A stretch of DNA of 64,000 bases from Loripinus fragilis (lineage: Eukaryota; Mollusca; Bivalvia; Lucinida; Lucinidae), in assembly GCA_964019695.1 (NCBI GenBank), contig OZ026518.1:84749950-84813949 (forward strand), given 5' to 3'. A model generated the notes under the pieces. That model had not been told where the DNA came from, did no database searches, and saw nothing but the letters and a program-made list of their open reading frames with translations. Below, piece by piece: positions 32,626-44,790 of this stretch (positions are counted from its first letter, which is position 1; every line of letters begins with the position of its first letter). A program made the translations under genes and the position numbers.

Positions 32626-32879
32626 AACAGCATGCGGAATTTCTAAGCCTAAAAGGTGGCTGCGTAGGCTCGCATGAGTCTACAATTGTCGAAATACCAC
32701 ATTGTTGGAAATCACATGTCATGGCTCTATTATATGCTACCACCATAATAACATATTTTCTCTGTGCTAGTTTGATCAAGTACTTTGTTCTTTTCATATT
32801 GAAATGTATTAAAGTCTTATTTTTGTTCAATTATTAAAACGTTAATTGTATTCTTGCATTAACCCATATAAGCATAACG

Positions 32880-33062
32880 CTCCTTTTGTGGGACATAGGC
32901 AAACAGTGCAGACCCAGATCAGACGCCGCAGGACGCGGCGCCTGATAAGGGTCTCAACTGTTTGCTCACAGAATGTTCTATTTGAATGAAAAGAAAAAAA
33001 CCACCCAACACCCGTCCTACCGATAGAGATAGGAAAATTAATTCGGCTTAAATGGATTAATG
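32880..33062 (+). repeat. Dispersed repeat C, copy 2
   Basis: Contains TTTGTGGGACATAGGCAAAC, CAGTGCAGACCCAGATCAGA, an inner GC-rich palindrome CGCCGCAGGACGCGGCG and ACCACCCAACACCCG, ending TTCGGCTTAAATGGATTAAT. Confidence 0.6.
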
Positions 33063-34906
33063 AGTTTGTGTCTTTCTTTGTCTGTGTTCTAATATCCCTT
33101 CCTAACGGTACCATGGATCAGCCTGTGATCTTTGATAGTGGTAGTGCCTGATTATACCCTCTTGTTTTTGTCGTTTTAGAACCGCACCAATGGCATGTTC
33201 CTAGCGAGTTGTTTTATTCTTAAAGCAGCTTTGGAAAAAATTAAAATTCATACCGAAAACGTAACCATATTAGACATAATAAGCGCCAATGTGCAGTATA
33301 AGCACATGCTGAGTCCTGTTTGAGTTGTGATTACTATATCGACTTTTGATTTCAAAAAGGTCTTTTGAGCAATTGCATCATCATGTTTGAGTCGTCAGTT
33401 GAACTATAAATAGTGATTTCTGATCAGCTGGCTTCAGCTAATCTGGATATTGTTTTGAAAGGAGAGTATATAATGATGAAATATGTATGCACACAGCACG
33501 CTTTATTGGTCGAATATGGCAGTTTGTTCTCAAACATTTGTAAAATTAAATGAGACTTACACAGTAAATTGAAAAATTTGATCAATATTTCAATCCTTAG
33601 GGTATTTATGGGTGAGAAATCTTGGTCAGACTTCAGCTTATTGGGTCAGTCTCTTTTAATCTTAAAATTGTATCCCCATAACATCCTAATTGGTCCCCAA
33701 ACTTTCTGCATTCTACGAGTAAGCATTATTCAAACTATGTACTGATATAACAGACCAATCACAACTGGGGTTCGGCGCCCTCATTCACATCGACGCATTA
33801 ACAGTCAAAGGAAAGTAATATATAAGTGCCCCTGAATTAAGTGTGGTATTGTTCAAAGTGAGATATGTTGCAACTAAATATAAATTTACATCTTAAATGC
33901 ATCCTTGTCACAATCAATTTATCGAAATTGCCATTTGAAAACAGGACTTTTCTATACTGGATTCTCATAGAACTTAAAAGTGCTTTTTGTGTCAACCCTG
34001 CAGATTTCATTATTGAACTTAAGGGAACACACTGTGTCTGCCGCCGCCTGTACACTTTATTCACCCATCTTGAAAAAGCTGCATGTAATAACAGTGTTCT
34101 TTGAAATCTCAAATTGGACTTTCCATCGTAAAAAGTATTTTGGAGACATATAGATGATTTAATGGTTTAAGATTCAGAATCACTCAATTACCTCTATCAT
34201 TTTGGCCTTAAAAAATACTTGAAATCAATTCATCGGGATCTGCCTTCACAACAGGACAATTATACCTTTCTTAGTAAAGGCTAATTTTTGCTGGTTCACC
34301 AGTTTTCCTTTATATGTTTGTGTTATCTTTTGATTGTTTGAAATATCTTCTCGAGCATCATACTTCTTATTAAATCTGTCATATCTGTGCTATCTATCTA
34401 ATTTGTAATAACTTCTCAAGTTCTCTCAGCAACGGGTATCTACTTAGAATCATCCAATTTCTAATTAAGTTTGGTCAATTTTTCTGTTTGTCCAACTGAC
34501 CATAAACCCTCATTTATTACTACTGCTAGTTCGTTATCTTTTGGGCAAAACATTTGAAAATTGATTTAAAATCCTCCAGAATGACATCCTAAGATTCATC
34601 ATTCGAATCTAGTTCTCCATTAAACAAAAGTTGATCTAACTCTGCAGATGTAGTTGGGACGTTCTAGATTGCGAATCGGGAGACGCGATATCTTCGATTA
34701 CATAGTCACTTTAACTTTCGTTTCCATACATTTTCCGTTTTTATTAGTATCTCTATCATTTGAGGAGGACCCTCTCCTTTTGCTCAAAATCTCCAACACG
34801 GGCCAAACAAGACATTATGTGCAATAAGCTCTTGTGTGATGAATTCTCGTACAATTGTCAAATTTATCCAAAACAGAGGGCACAGAATTGGCAAAATGCA
34901 GTGTAT
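33063..34906. other. No gene seen; isolated promoter-like words
   Basis: TATAAATAGTGATTTCTGAT at about 33407 has a partner at 37479 (see findings). CCAATCACA at 33757 and AATATATAAGTGCC at 33817 also look promoter-like, but the open frames that follow (33865-34104 and antisense) show no known domain. Confidence 0.3.
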
Positions 34907-34959
<53 letters not shown>

Positions 34960-34972
34960 ACACAACAACAAA
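34907..34972. repeat. (CAA)n microsatellite
   Basis: About 22 near-perfect ACA/CAA units. The polyasparagine or polythreonine frames it produces are artefacts. Confidence 0.9.
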
Positions 34973-35524
34973 AACAAACGCGAGCGAACTTGCTTTCAGG
35001 AGTTCAAAAAACTTGTATATTAAATCAGCATCCACGTTAACCTAGTTATGAATTTCTTGCAATCGGGTGACTCGAACTCGATGAGGACCCATATGTTTAA
35101 AACAAGTTTGCAAAACAATTGATGGAATTTTTATGAAAAAAAAAGTTGGATATAACATGGATTCATGAATCCACAAAATGAGATAAGCTCCACCCGCTTC
35201 ATTATCATATGAACATTTTTGTTGTTGCAAATAAGGACACCGGTTTTTAGTTATTTATTGTTGATGGCTAGATAAAAAACTTCTGAAAATTTCAGCAAGA
35301 TGCGATAATTAGTTCTTAAGTTATTCAACTTTCGATAACTATATATTTTAATCATTTTCAACCAAGGTGTCGGACACACCGACAAACTGACAGGTCCTAA
35401 TCTTATCTCCAGCTATTATTGCCCATGCGGTCGGCAAACGCAACATTATAACTAGCTGCAGCAGTAATCTCAAGGGCTAATTAATTACTTTGATTGACAG
35501 TTGTGGATCCATGAATACCACACC
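34973..35524. other. No gene seen
   Basis: Spacer with no supported coding region or repeat boundary. Confidence 0.3.
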
Positions 35525-36194
35525 GCAGTCTGCATGTCTTTTAAACCCAATCACGGTTCATAGCTATGGTTTCCTCTTTAATTGCACGACTGTGGGTCAG
35601 GCCTCAGACTCACTGACGGCCCTGACATAAAGATTTAATCAGTCGGCTTGGCGCCTGATGCCTGTCTTTGGCTGGGCCCACCGTGGCTCAACTTGAGGTT
35701 TTCTTTAGCTTGGACTATCTGTGAGTCGTGAGTCATTTTCTTTGTTTCATCATAGTCTGTTGATTTGATTAGATTATTTCTCTGTGATGATACATTGCTA
35801 TACATTACTATAGTTAGGAAATCCCCATGCGAGCTAAACAAGTTTTGTGCTTAAGCAATAACAGAATCTAGCGCGACAGTTTGGTACCAGTAAAATACAT
35901 CTAAGCCCCCCCACCCCTTTCCGTTCTAAGGCGGTGGTTCTGTAGTTGTTGATTTCTTGTTTCGTGTTGCTCCCATTGTTTGCGGTGGTTCTGTATTTGG
36001 TCCTTGTTTTGAAATACAGTACTCAATACCCTTTTCGTGTTGCATACATCTTGATGGGAAAGAGAGGGCTGGTTGTTTTTGCTTAGTTTTCTTCCTGATT
36101 TCTTGTGACTGTTAGAATGCTGTGGCAGTTCCTCGCGGTGCCTGGGATTGGTCTGCAGTGTACGATTGTGGTATTTCCTGATCATGCTCACTTG
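35525..36194 (+). mobile_element. Retroelement family B, copy 1 (3' part)
   Basis: Begins GCAGTCTGCATGTC, covers the end of a reverse-transcriptase frame (NPITVHSYGFLFNCT-like, stop near 35630), then a 3' UTR with CTGGGCCCACCGTGGCTCAA, TCCCCATGCGAGCTAAACAA and CCGTTCTAAGGCGGTGGTTC, and ends TGGTATTTCCTGATCATGCT. It is parallel in design to family A but differs in most of the 3' UTR. Confidence 0.7.
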
Positions 36195-36226
36195 CGTTTT
36201 GAGACTTTTTAAATTGTTTTGTGTTG

Positions 36227-36380
36227 TTGGCCGTTCTTAGGCGATGGTTCTGCTGTTGCTGATTCATTGAAAAGTGTTGCTCCCATTGTTAGTGGGGGTG
36301 GGGGTTGTATTTTGTCCTTGTTTTGTAGTGCAGTACTTAGTGTCATTTCTGGCTTTGTAACCATCTCAATCAAAGCATTT
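36227..36380 (+). mobile_element. Family B 3' UTR fragment
   Basis: Repeats the CCGTTCTTAGGCGATGGTTC and TGTTGCTCCCATTGTTAGTG block 33 bases after copy 1, in the same orientation, like a partial tandem unit. Confidence 0.6.
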
Positions 36381-36475
36381 TTACAGAAGATCTGGTTCTA
36401 ATATCTTACAGTCAATACATCAACGATGTAAAATCAAAACCCACATATACATCATGTGTTGCATACTGATATGAC

Positions 36476-36714
36476 TGAGCCAGTGCATGAGGTTTCCAAC
36501 AATGTAGCATGTGCGACCAGCAAAGCCTCAGATCAGCCTGCGCATATGCGCAGTCTGATCAAAGCCTTTGCTAGTCGCTTGAGTATTCTATAATTGTTAA
36601 GCTACTGACTGAACATCATTTGGAGTTTCTAAGCTTAAAAGTAGGCTGCACAGGCTCAGCTGAGTCTACACTTGTCAAAATATCGCATTGTTGGAAATCT
36701 TATGCCACGGCTCA
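36476..36714. mobile_element. GAGCCGCGAC MITE, copy 5
   Basis: Left end degraded (TGAGCCAGTGCATGAGGTTT), right end GGAAATCTTATGCCACGGCT; the interior is well kept (CAGCAAAGCCTCAGATCAGC, CATATGCGCAGTCTGATCA). Confidence 0.75.
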
Positions 36715-38176
36715 TGTATTATTTACATAAGACAACCCACACTGATTGTCAGATATTACCTGCAACCTCCCTCTTGTGAATAGTAATGAAGTTCAGAGGA
36801 TCATCGTAGGCAGCTTTTTATAAGTATTTTGTACAGTAGAAAGACAAATAGTTTTAACACTGATTGATCTATGTGCTTGCAATTTAATTGACTGCATTAA
36901 AAATTCAACATCTGTTATTTACAGCATAATGATGAAGTCAAAACAGCAATATTTTAGCATAAAGCATATTACGTCATTAACCCTTTGAATACTTGTAACC
37001 CCTAATGAAGTACAGCCTGTTCCTTTGCGTTGTGCTCAATAAAGTTCAATAGAATAATAACCCTGAATTTTGATGATTTATTTACAAGTCCTAAATTGGA
37101 GTGATTTTTTTCTTAAAATTTAATTAATAACTTTCTAAAAGCCGACTGCCAAACCCGTCCAAATACACTCTCTAAAATCAGGCCGAAATCTGACTAGGAA
37201 GAGGAAACATCCCGGATTTGAGGTAATTCCAAATTCCAGTTCGCATCTGGTCAATGTGTAAATTGAACCAATTCAAGTGGGTTGTGACGTCAGGCAAACG
37301 GAGCCATTCCATCGGTCCAAATGATGTATGAGCCTTCTGGTCGCCCTGACAGTGAAAGTAACAACATCTACAAACACAGCCCAACCCTTGTGATGTTGAA
37401 TACCTTAAACTATTTTAAATGTCCAGCCAATTCTCATTCTATTGACGTCTAACGTCGGCAAGCGCTTCCATTCAAAATATAAATAGTGCAGGCCTGATCA
37501 GACAGCCTCGACAGAAGCCAGCTGATCTGAATCCACAGTGTCTTGAATCTGTGCTCAGCATCACAAGCTTGGTCAAAATCATCTGATCCAACCTTTTAAT
37601 TGTCTTAATGTCTTAGTCAAGGTCTCTCCCACCAAGAAATTAGTGTTCCATCCATGGCAAACCAGGGTCAGCGGATATACTCAATCTATTTTGTTAGATA
37701 TGTGTGATGTTTCAGGCCTTTTGACCAATGAGGCTTAATTAAATTAAGCGGTCCACTTTCGATATTTCATAATTTCATAATTTAGGTTTATACTAAAAGT
37801 ATCTACACACAAAGTGTGACACTAAATGCGTACTTTGGCAAACATTTAAGACGAGGATGAAACGCAGCATTGTGCAACATTTCATCAGGGTCTACACTAT
37901 TTGCTAAGACAAAGACGATTTTCAGAGGAAGACATACAGATTTATTTGGAAATTAAAACCTATGACTATTCGATATCGACAATAGACTAGCCCAAGTTTA
38001 TTGTATCAAACCAGTAGAAATAATCCATTCGTGCATACCGTACATGAGCCAGCGCATGAATAAAAACGAAACATGTGTGTCCAGTGAAAACTCTGATCTG
38101 CATTGTGTAATTTTATCTGAAGTTTCATACGCTGGTTCGCATGTTGTCCTCAGACCAACCTTTGTATTATTCCTTT
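36715..38176. other. No gene seen; one promoter-like word
   Basis: Contains TATAAATAGTGCAGGCCTGA at about 37479 preceded by TGACGTCTAACGTCGG (about 37443), a CRE-like word. No coding frame follows convincingly. Confidence 0.3.
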
Positions 38177-38980
38177 TTATCATATGACGTCGCGTCTGGG
38201 AGTGAAATAACGCCTTGCAATAAAATCTGTAATTCTAACACACCTCGCCTATAGAGCCATCGGTAACAAACTGTGATATATCAGACAATAATTCACAGCT
38301 AAAGTGTGTGATAGCTGACGTCACTCGAAAATGACGTCATTCATGGCGTTAGACGGTGTAACGTCGTTTTTACTCTTGAAAGACGTTACAATTACATGTA
38401 AGCGTATGCGCGTAGTCTAAGTATTGGCGGGAGTTCTTCAGCGCAATGGCGGAAAGTTGGAAGAAACTGAAGACTTCGAATGTGTTTTTGTCGTTTATTG
38501 TGTGTTAGAATCGAAATAGATCAGCTCCAGTGCGTGAATTGTTGAGTAATAATTCACTGTTTTCTCGGTCAGTTGTACATAGATGAATCACTCGCGCTGC
38601 GCGCTCGTGATTTGATCTTCTTTACAACTGACCTCCAAACAGTGAATTATTACTCAACAATTCACTGCTGGACCTGATCTATTTCTTAAACAACTAGTGG
38701 TTTATCGATTTTCGGGAAACGTTATGACGTCCATAACAACGTTGTGTACACAATGACAAATTTATGACGTTTTTTACGGCAGAAATGAGATTTCAAAGTA
38801 ATCTTAATATCATATGATAAATAGAATCTAACATTCGTGCTCTTGTATTATTGAATTTATCAAACTCGTTGCGAAAAAAGATAAACTGCTTGGCAAGCAT
38901 CGCATTTTATCTCTTTTCCTCAACTCGTTTAATAAATTCAATAAAACATGAGCACTCATGTAAGATCCTCTATATAATCT
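38177..38980. mobile_element. Repeat D, copy 3 (inverted, interrupted)
   Basis: The left end TATGACGTCGCGTCTGGGAG and right end GAGCACTCATGTAAGATCCT match D copies at 21300 and 57528. The match breaks at the ACTAGTGG palindrome, where 465 bp are inserted. Confidence 0.75.
38232..38696. mobile_element. 465-bp insertion in repeat D
   Basis: Flanked by TA at 38230-38231 and 38697-38698; the uninterrupted copies read straight through (GTGGTTTACAGATTTTAT at about 21575). Inside lie an inverted pair ATTCTAACAC/GTGTTAGAAT (38233 and 38503) and a long hairpin with arms GAATTGTTGAGTAATAATTC and its complement (38535 and 38639). It may be two elements. Confidence 0.6.
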
Positions 38981-39320
38981 GGAATAACCGATTCTTCACT
39001 GAAAATAAACAGAACCTACACCAATTGAAAACAGCAGAGTCTGGCTCGATTTCATTGAGTCTATTCATTAGAAATAATGGACAGTGCAACAACGCTCACG
39101 CCCCCCCTAGCTAGTACCGGCTTAGGTGGTATTCTGTTTTCTGTCAGAACCAAATATTCCTGATGCACGCGAACTGAAACAATACCAATACTATACACAG
39201 ATCCCCAAAATAAGGGAACCCTTTCTTTTCATTTTTATTTTACCTAAAACACATAAAAGATATGGAGTCCAAACCAATATCCAGTGTGACTGACTTCCAT
39301 GTGCAGCAACACATGTATGA
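38981..39320. other. No gene seen
   Basis: Spacer between two inverted-repeat elements; nothing supported. Confidence 0.3.
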
Positions 39321-39878
39321 TATTACTTGACTTTTCGCTTACTGTAAAGGCGGCAACTTTAATATTCATATCTGGGTATGGTTCGGCTATTTCATCTGCT
39401 AAGGAAGGGAAATCATTTTTATTCATAATTTGGTAAAGAGTTAATAAGCTTTTTGAGCCGCGCAAACGTGCGTGCATTTCATGAAAATCCTAACCGTATA
39501 CACACTGAACTCACATTTATTAACCCTTAAGGCGCATAACTACAAAATGTAGGTTATTTGTCGTCCACTAAACTAAACTATTTTAAGCCTCATAGATAAA
39601 CAGTGTGAACCCAGATCAGACTGCTCCTGTAGGAGCAGTCTGATCTGGGTCCACAATGTTTGCCTCCCTGCTTATGTTAAATATACATTTTCAGATGCAG
39701 TTATTTTGCTGGTGTTTTAAAGACTAAATAATGACTGAGATGATGGCACAAGATGATACTGTTGCTTTTGAATAAAACCACGCCTCCTTTTCAGCTTTTA
39801 CCTATGCCTAAGGTTGACTAGTCCTAATTACGCATTCATGAGGCGCCGTCTTTACAGTAAGCGAAAAGTCAAGTAATA
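39321..39878. mobile_element. CTTTTCGC element, copy 2 (complete, empty site)
   Basis: Terminal inverted repeats of about 28-34 bp: ATTACTTGACTTTTCGCTTA then CTGTAAAG at the left and CTTTACAGTAAGCGAAAAGT then CAAGTAAT at the right. It contains CATTTATTAACCCTTAAGGC, the unoccupied form of the site filled by the 367-bp TTAA element at 5207, and the hairpin at 39597-39663. Confidence 0.75.
39597..39663. repeat. Palindromic hairpin CAGACTGCTCC, copy 2
   Basis: Perfect arms GATCAGACTGCTCC/GGAGCAGTCTGATC joined by TGTA, extending to AAACAGTGTG/CACAATGTTT. Confidence 0.65.
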
Positions 39879-39947
39879 CACGTCGTGCATACTGGAGATG
39901 ATACGGCGAATCACTGCTCTCGCAATCTGCTGCCATTCATACAGGGT

Positions 39948-40182
39948 CCGAGGTTATAAAACTTTTTCCATGCTCAACTCAGCTGAGCATGAAATTTATC
40001 CTGCTCATAAATGTTAAAATGCCAACATTTGTTGGCATTTTAACATTTATAAGCAAGATAAATACAACATCTGAGAGACTTAAAGCAAGAAACTCATTAT
40101 TTGTCGGTATTTTCGTTTTTATGAGCAGTTGAAATTTCATGCTCAGTTGAGCTGAGCATGAAAAAAGTTTTATAACCTCGGG
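39948..40182. mobile_element. MITE with CCGAGGTTATAAAACTTTTT ends
   Basis: Arms of about 65 bp contain GCTCAACTCAGCTGAGCATG, itself palindromic. A second hairpin inside, AAATGTTAAAATGCCAACA/TGTTGGCATTTTAACATTT (40010-40050), makes it doubly folded. Non-coding. Confidence 0.75.
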
Positions 40183-40552
40183 GCCTGAAATGCAACACCA
40201 TGATCCTGAAGAAATGCAAAGGTTCCCTTATTTTTGTTCTGCGTATATATGGATGTTTGAAAAGTTCTTCCAACTCCAAGTGTCACATTGTACGGCAGCT
40301 CTTGCGACCCCTAAAGGGATAATGTTGTACTAAATACTTGATTATGTGAGAAAGTCATTATGTCAGAAGAAACTACTGTGGACCTTTATATTGCTATATT
40401 AGACATCCTTCGGAATAGAGCTTACAAATATTATATTATGTATCAGTATTCCTCTGTAGATGGTATATATAACATGGCATCTTTACAAATCCATCTACGG
40501 AAGGGTATTTCGCTTTTCGAAGATTGTGTCTGGCTATTTGCAGTGTCGAATC
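40183..40552. other. No gene seen
   Basis: Short spacer; the frame at 40360-40557 has no recognisable domain. Confidence 0.3.
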
Positions 40553-40705
40553 ATTGAATGTTGGCTTGGTAGCTTTGTTATCTTTAGAGGATCCGGACCA
40601 TGGAGTATTGCAAGGAAGCCTTATTTTTTTGTGATTTTTCAGGGGGGGGGGGGGGGGGGGGTCCGGTGCCCCTGACCTCCTCCCCTCTGGATCCGCATGC
40701 ATGTT
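40553..40705 (+). mobile_element. Repeat F, half copy with poly-G tract
   Basis: Matches the right half of 59576-59879 (GAATGTTGGCTTGGTAGCTT, GGATCCGGACCA, CTCTGGATCCGC). Where other copies read GAGGGAGGTCCGG, this one has twenty G in a row (40642-40661). Confidence 0.65.
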
Positions 40706-40895
40706 TCAACCAATCATGACTTTGTGATTTCGGTTCTTATATCTTATGGACCAATTTATGAGATGTTGGCCCCCAATAAACGCCCCTACAGACATATCCA
40801 GCGGGGCTAGTGAGGATTATATATTTTGGCCTGTGTCTTTAACTTAGAGGGTCAGTCAAAAACAACTGAGAGTTGGCTAATATATTTCACCTGCT

Positions 40896-41035
40896 GGGAA
40901 AGGGCTAACATTTTTGCTCTCTTGTGTGTGATGCTTTATTGTTTTGTTTTTTGTCACTTTCCCGTGTGGTGTCGTGTGTCAGGTGTGGTAACTGATTGCC
41001 AATACGGTAGCGATTTCTGATTTTTGCCCGTTTGG
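40896..41035 (+). mobile_element. Family A 3' UTR fragment
   Basis: Contains CACCTGCTGGGAAAGGGCTA, TGTCACTTTCCCGTGTGGTG and GGTGTGGTAACTGATTG, ending near GATTTCTGATTTTTGCCC. Degraded. Confidence 0.6.
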
Positions 41036-41125
41036 CACTTTTGACTGAAACTTGGTACATATATAGAATTGCCCTTCCCGCATTATTGTGAATAGAAGTT
41101 GACGTCTTTTCATCTTCAATGTGTT

Positions 41126-41335
41126 GTTGCTAGGCAACCAGAGACAGTCTCTCAGTGATGTGCGTTCGAGCTGAAGACATTTCTGGCTGTGAATTTAAAA
41201 TCGTTTGAAGTCAAAAACAGTAAAGTAAAGGACAGTGTACATCGCCAGTTGTATCAGGCAAGCAATGTGTAAGCAATGTTTAAAAGAAGCGTAACAGAAA
41301 GCATATAATATTTGTTATTTTCGTTGCCTAGCAAC
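41126..41335. mobile_element. Small element with GTTGCTAGGCAAC ends
   Basis: GTTGCTAGGCAACCAGAG at the left and GTTGCCTAGCAACCAAAA at the right bound 210 bases. The same palindromic word also borders the inner part of the element at 7760-8720. Tentative. Confidence 0.35.
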
Positions 41336-42072
41336 CAAAACCGACGGAAATTCTATTTTTGACAAATATTGGCAGATTTTGTTGCTATGACAACAGTTTA
41401 TTCCTGGGAATGTTTAAGATATGGATCCAGATATTAAAAGTAATAATTAAACACATAAGATATGAGTTTTATTCTGGAATGAACCGTTATGGTTATCGGT
41501 TGGTGGGAAAATATGAGCAGACTCGCCACAATCTTCTTAGCTCGTGTATGTTATTGCTAGTTGGAACTAGATGTGTCTTGTTGCTTAACCTTCTTCCTGA
41601 ATTTAATGCAGATTAACCCTACATTGATCTGCTTTTCAGTGTTCACCCGTGCAGTAATATAAACAAATCATTAATCGTAAATGTTAAGATGTATCCAGTA
41701 CAAATGATGAGTCAAGCGTTATGATTATGATTTATTATTTGAATAACAAGTGACATTTCACTTACACAATGTTCTTATAACTAATTATAATTATACTTAT
41801 TGTATATTGTATCGCTAATAGTACAGGGATTTTATAGACTAATGAAAGAGGCCATTGAATGGACGAGGCTAAATCACAAATTCATTTTAGCTTCACAAAA
41901 ACTCCAAAAACATAAAAGTGTGCGATTTTCTCATATTTTTCAAATTTGCCTTAATTTTTTTAAGATGTTTTATTCTGTTATATGGAATCATGTTGTCAAA
42001 TTACTTCAAACAATTCTGCGCAAATTGCAGATAATCATTCGTTTTGAAGATGGGTGGGCTAAGTTCTAGGTT
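41336..42072. other. No gene seen
   Basis: AT-rich. Open frames at 41359-41616 and 41800-42069 lack recognisable domains. Confidence 0.3.
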
Positions 42073-42364
42073 CATGTGCGGATCCTTAGGGGGGCAGGGT
42101 GTCCGGACCCCCAACTAAAAATCACAAACTTTTAGGGTTTCTAAGCAATCCTCTGAAAAAATAAAATAAAACCTACCAAGCCAGCATTCAATTTTAGGCC
42201 ATCATCGGCACGCCAGCGAAACGCTATTTAAATGGCGTTTCGCTTGCGGGCCGATAATGGCCCGCTTATAGTGGTATTAACTTTGATCGTCTCTCCCCTC
42301 TAAAAAAGAAAAAAAACTGGTCAAAGTTGGCCGCCCTGACAAAACTTTCTAGATCCGCACATGG
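42073..42364 (-). mobile_element. Repeat F, full copy 1
   Basis: Ends CATGTGCGGATCC and GGATCTAGAAAGTTTTGTCA (read inward from the right). A central hairpin GCCATCATCGGCACGCCAGC then GAAACGC/GCGTTTCGC lies at about 42200-42255. Inverted relative to 59576-59879. Confidence 0.7.
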
Positions 42365-44084
<1,720 letters not shown>

Positions 44085-44790
44085 AACCCAGTTTCAACTT
44101 TAACTCTAGTCTCCGATTCTTCGCAAGATTCATCACTTTTATCATCGAACCCATAAACCCATAGATTGTCACGTCGGGACTGCGCTTCTAAACGGTCTGT
44201 TTTCATCTCCTCTTCTTTATTTTGCGATTCTAATTTTGATACAGATAATTTTAATTCGTTGACCTGTTTTTTTAAGTGCGCATTTTGATCTTTAAAAATT
44301 TGTTGTCACGTTTTAGTTGGCAACCGATCTTTCTAAGTGGTCGATTTTTTTGTTCATTTTCGTGACATCTCTAACAGTATTCATGTGGTTATCATTTCAC
44401 TGAAATTATCATCAGATTATGTCCGTTCTGACGTCTCGCTGGCTAAATCCATATCGCATTGCGCATGTATATTTGTGAGATCGGTTCTACTTGATTCGCC
44501 CGGTTGAATCTGAGTTTGGGAGCCTGTAATCCAAGAGCTCACTTGCGGTCGGTTGATTTTGTGATCTGGATGCTCGACGTAAGGTATGGGGCGGGTGAAC
44601 TCGGTTGCTCAGACCAGCGGGATCGCGTACAGATGTATCCGAAAAAGCACCATTGATAGGATCTTGTCTACTTCCACGACCACTTCCACAGCCATTGCAA
44701 CCATGACCACGACCTCTCTGGCCGCCTCTGGGGGAACTATTACCACGGGTAGATCCAGTTTGAGGCCCAGGAATTTTTCACCAACGAGCA
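44085..44790 (-). pseudogene. Broken LINE ORF1 (RG-rich, coiled-coil protein)
   Basis: Minus-strand pieces line up in the order of a non-LTR ORF1. An Arg-Gly-rich stretch (SPRGGQRGRGHG, about 44730-44690) runs into an SQNQPTASELLDY-like linker, then after frame breaks a heptad-rich coiled coil (LKKQVNELKLSVSKLESQNK, about 44290-44230), and finally LEAQSRRDNLWVYGF (about 44195-44150), the block that opens the RNA-binding fold of CR1/L2/L1-type ORF1 proteins. At least three frame breaks occur and the C-terminal part is missing. No reverse transcriptase was found nearby. Confidence 0.7.

Larger units (their letters stand above)
31447..32728. mobile_element. GAGCCGCGAC MITE, copy 4, interrupted by a LINE
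   Basis: Starts TGAGCCGCGACATGAGACTT and ends AAATCACATGTCATGGCTC. The LINE at 31700-32625 interrupts it with a 10-bp target duplication. Before the break it carries a partial internal duplication: the segment from GCCTCAGATCAGCC to GTTAAGCTACTGAC (31495-31580) recurs at about 31608-31687. Confidence 0.8.

Noticed and set aside
33837..34112. Overlapping sense/antisense frames of 79 and 91 codons near a TATA-like word
   Set aside because: No domain, no codon pattern, no repeat or homologue known to me; promoter-like words alone are too weak for a gene call.
34760..35045. Frames with polyasparagine, polythreonine or polyvaline
   Set aside because: Caused by the (CAA)n microsatellite; flanks carry no known domain.
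35525..36194. LTR retrotransposon or retroviral LTR
   Set aside because: No TG...CA ends, primer-binding site or polypurine tract; the sequence is the 3' UTR of a family B retroelement.
38517..40182. CRISPR-like array from the clustered palindromes
   Set aside because: The palindromes are different from each other, unevenly spaced and belong to separate inverted-repeat elements; the genome is eukaryotic.
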